5,582 nt of DNA from Actinomycetes bacterium. GTDB lineage: Bacteria > Actinomycetota > Acidimicrobiia > Acidimicrobiales > Acidimicrobiaceae. Of this stretch, positions 4,934 to 5,582 are shown in pieces (position 1 is the stretch's first letter; every line of letters begins with the position of its first letter). The notes beneath the pieces are model-generated. The model had not been told where the DNA came from. It saw nothing but the letters and a program-made list of their open reading frames with translations, and searched no databases. Position numbers and translations under genes: made by a program. Where the stretch lies: assembly GCA_021819025.1 (NCBI GenBank), contig JAKASN010000157.1:1-5582 (forward strand). The letters run 5' to 3'.

Positions 4934-5582
4934 GCTCATTGAATAGCAATATCTACGCCGAAGATCAGGGGATCACTTTCGCGACCCGGGTCAATGACTT
5001 CTCGATGAAGTTCGCCAACGTCAATGGCAGTGGCTCGGCAAGCGCCAACAACCTTATTCTGCGTGCGATATTTCGTATGGGAGTGCCGGTATCAGGTAAA
5101 AACCTCTTTCCCTCCAACATCCAGGGTCTTCCGACTTGGTTCGAGATCCGCGTAAACGGCGCTGGACATACCGCACGCTCAAATAGCTACGACTTGATGG
5201 TGGCGATGAACGGACAAACTTACGGCGAAGATTTCGCCCAGGTTCGGCCCGGAGGGTATGTACTTTATGATTCGAGTTGGCCGCTCGCGGCGAGCCTGTT
5301 GCGTGAGGACCTCAACTACCTAGGTATACCGCTAGCACAGCTCTGCGGAGAGAAGTTCTCCGAGGCACGCGTTCAGATCCTGATGAAAAATGTCGCCTAC
5401 GCGGGCGCGGTGGCAGCGCTCACCTCGCTCGATCTCGCGGTGATCTCTGACCTCCTCGGGGAGTCCTTTGCCAAGAACCCCAAGCTACGAGATTCAAACC
5501 AAATGGCGCTGAGGATCGGCTACGACTTTTCCTGCGAGAACTTCCCCTGTCCGCTGCCCTTTAGACTTGAAAAGCGCGATTC
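4930..5582 (+). CDS. korA: 2-oxoacid:acceptor oxidoreductase subunit alpha, N-terminal gamma-type domain (3' end outside window)
   Basis: The frame is open from the ATG at 4930 to the window edge (217 codons visible). The ATG overlaps the upstream TGA (ATGA), and AAGGG at 4918-4922 lies seven bases before it, indicating translational coupling. Visible residues form the gamma domain of the pyruvate/2-oxoglutarate ferredoxin oxidoreductase family. A glycine/serine-rich stretch NGSGSASANNLI starts at 32, and NLFPSNIQGLPTWFEIRV follows at 58-75. Next come VAMNGQTY and a PGGYVLYDSSWP segment. In KorA-type subunits this domain is fused to a TPP-binding alpha domain, which would lie beyond the window. 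With KorB the enzyme oxidatively decarboxylates a 2-oxoacid to the acyl-CoA, or runs in reverse, using TPP and Fe-S clusters. 2-Oxoglutarate is likely from the family and gene order, but pyruvate or a branched-chain oxoacid is not excluded. Confidence 0.85.
   Translation, partial: MSSLNSNIYAEDQGITFATRVNDFSMKFANVNGSGSASANNLILRAIFRMGVPVSGKNLFPSNIQGLPTWFEIRVNGAGHTARSNSYDLMVAMNGQTYGEDFAQVRPGGYVLYDSSWPLAASLLREDLNYLGIPLAQLCGEKFSEARVQILMKNVAYAGAVAALTSLDLAVISDLLGESFAKNPKLRDSNQMALRIGYDFSCENFPCPLPFRLEKRD

Overview
The window is a redox-enzyme locus from a bacterium of moderately high GC. Long coding frames favour G or C at codon third positions, and all four genes lie on the + strand. I favour an actinobacterium, possibly acidimicrobial. 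This rests on the small four-helix membrane protein, whose HLHLW and FGFRE signatures I associate with actinobacteria, and on memory of similar flavoproteins in that group. No rRNA, tRNA or taxonomic marker is present, so the assignment is tentative.

Layout: (1) 1-1596 is the 3' part of a large flavoprotein gene whose start lies upstream of the window. It resembles the small subunit of glutamate synthase (GltD) and carries a C-terminal two-cluster ferredoxin module. (2) 1597-2020 is a 424-base gap with a possible promoter just before the next gene. (3) 2021-2509 encodes a 162-residue membrane protein of unknown function. (4) 2510-3154 is a 645-base gap. It holds GC-rich stem-loops, a good promoter match (TTGACA, 17 bp, TATCCT), a long dyad upstream of that promoter and a stem-loop in the leader. 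(5) 3155-4933 encodes a second, complete GltD-like flavoprotein with two ferredoxin clusters. (6) 4930-5582 is the 5' part of a KorA-type 2-oxoacid:acceptor oxidoreductase alpha subunit, overlapping the previous gene by ATGA and running off the window.

How they work together: the second flavoprotein and KorA are translationally coupled. They fit an NADP-linked 2-oxoacid (probably 2-oxoglutarate) oxidoreductase, with a TPP-dependent KorAB core and a KorC-like flavoprotein moving electrons between its Fe-S clusters and NADP(H). KorB is expected just downstream. The first flavoprotein has the same domain plan and the same unusual N-terminal cysteine spacing, and probably serves another oxidoreductase encoded upstream. 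That would give two parallel flavoprotein adaptors in one locus. I see no mobile element, CRISPR array or RNA gene. The most notable points are the paired adaptors, their reduced N-terminal cysteine set compared with GltD, and the elaborate leader before the kor-type operon.
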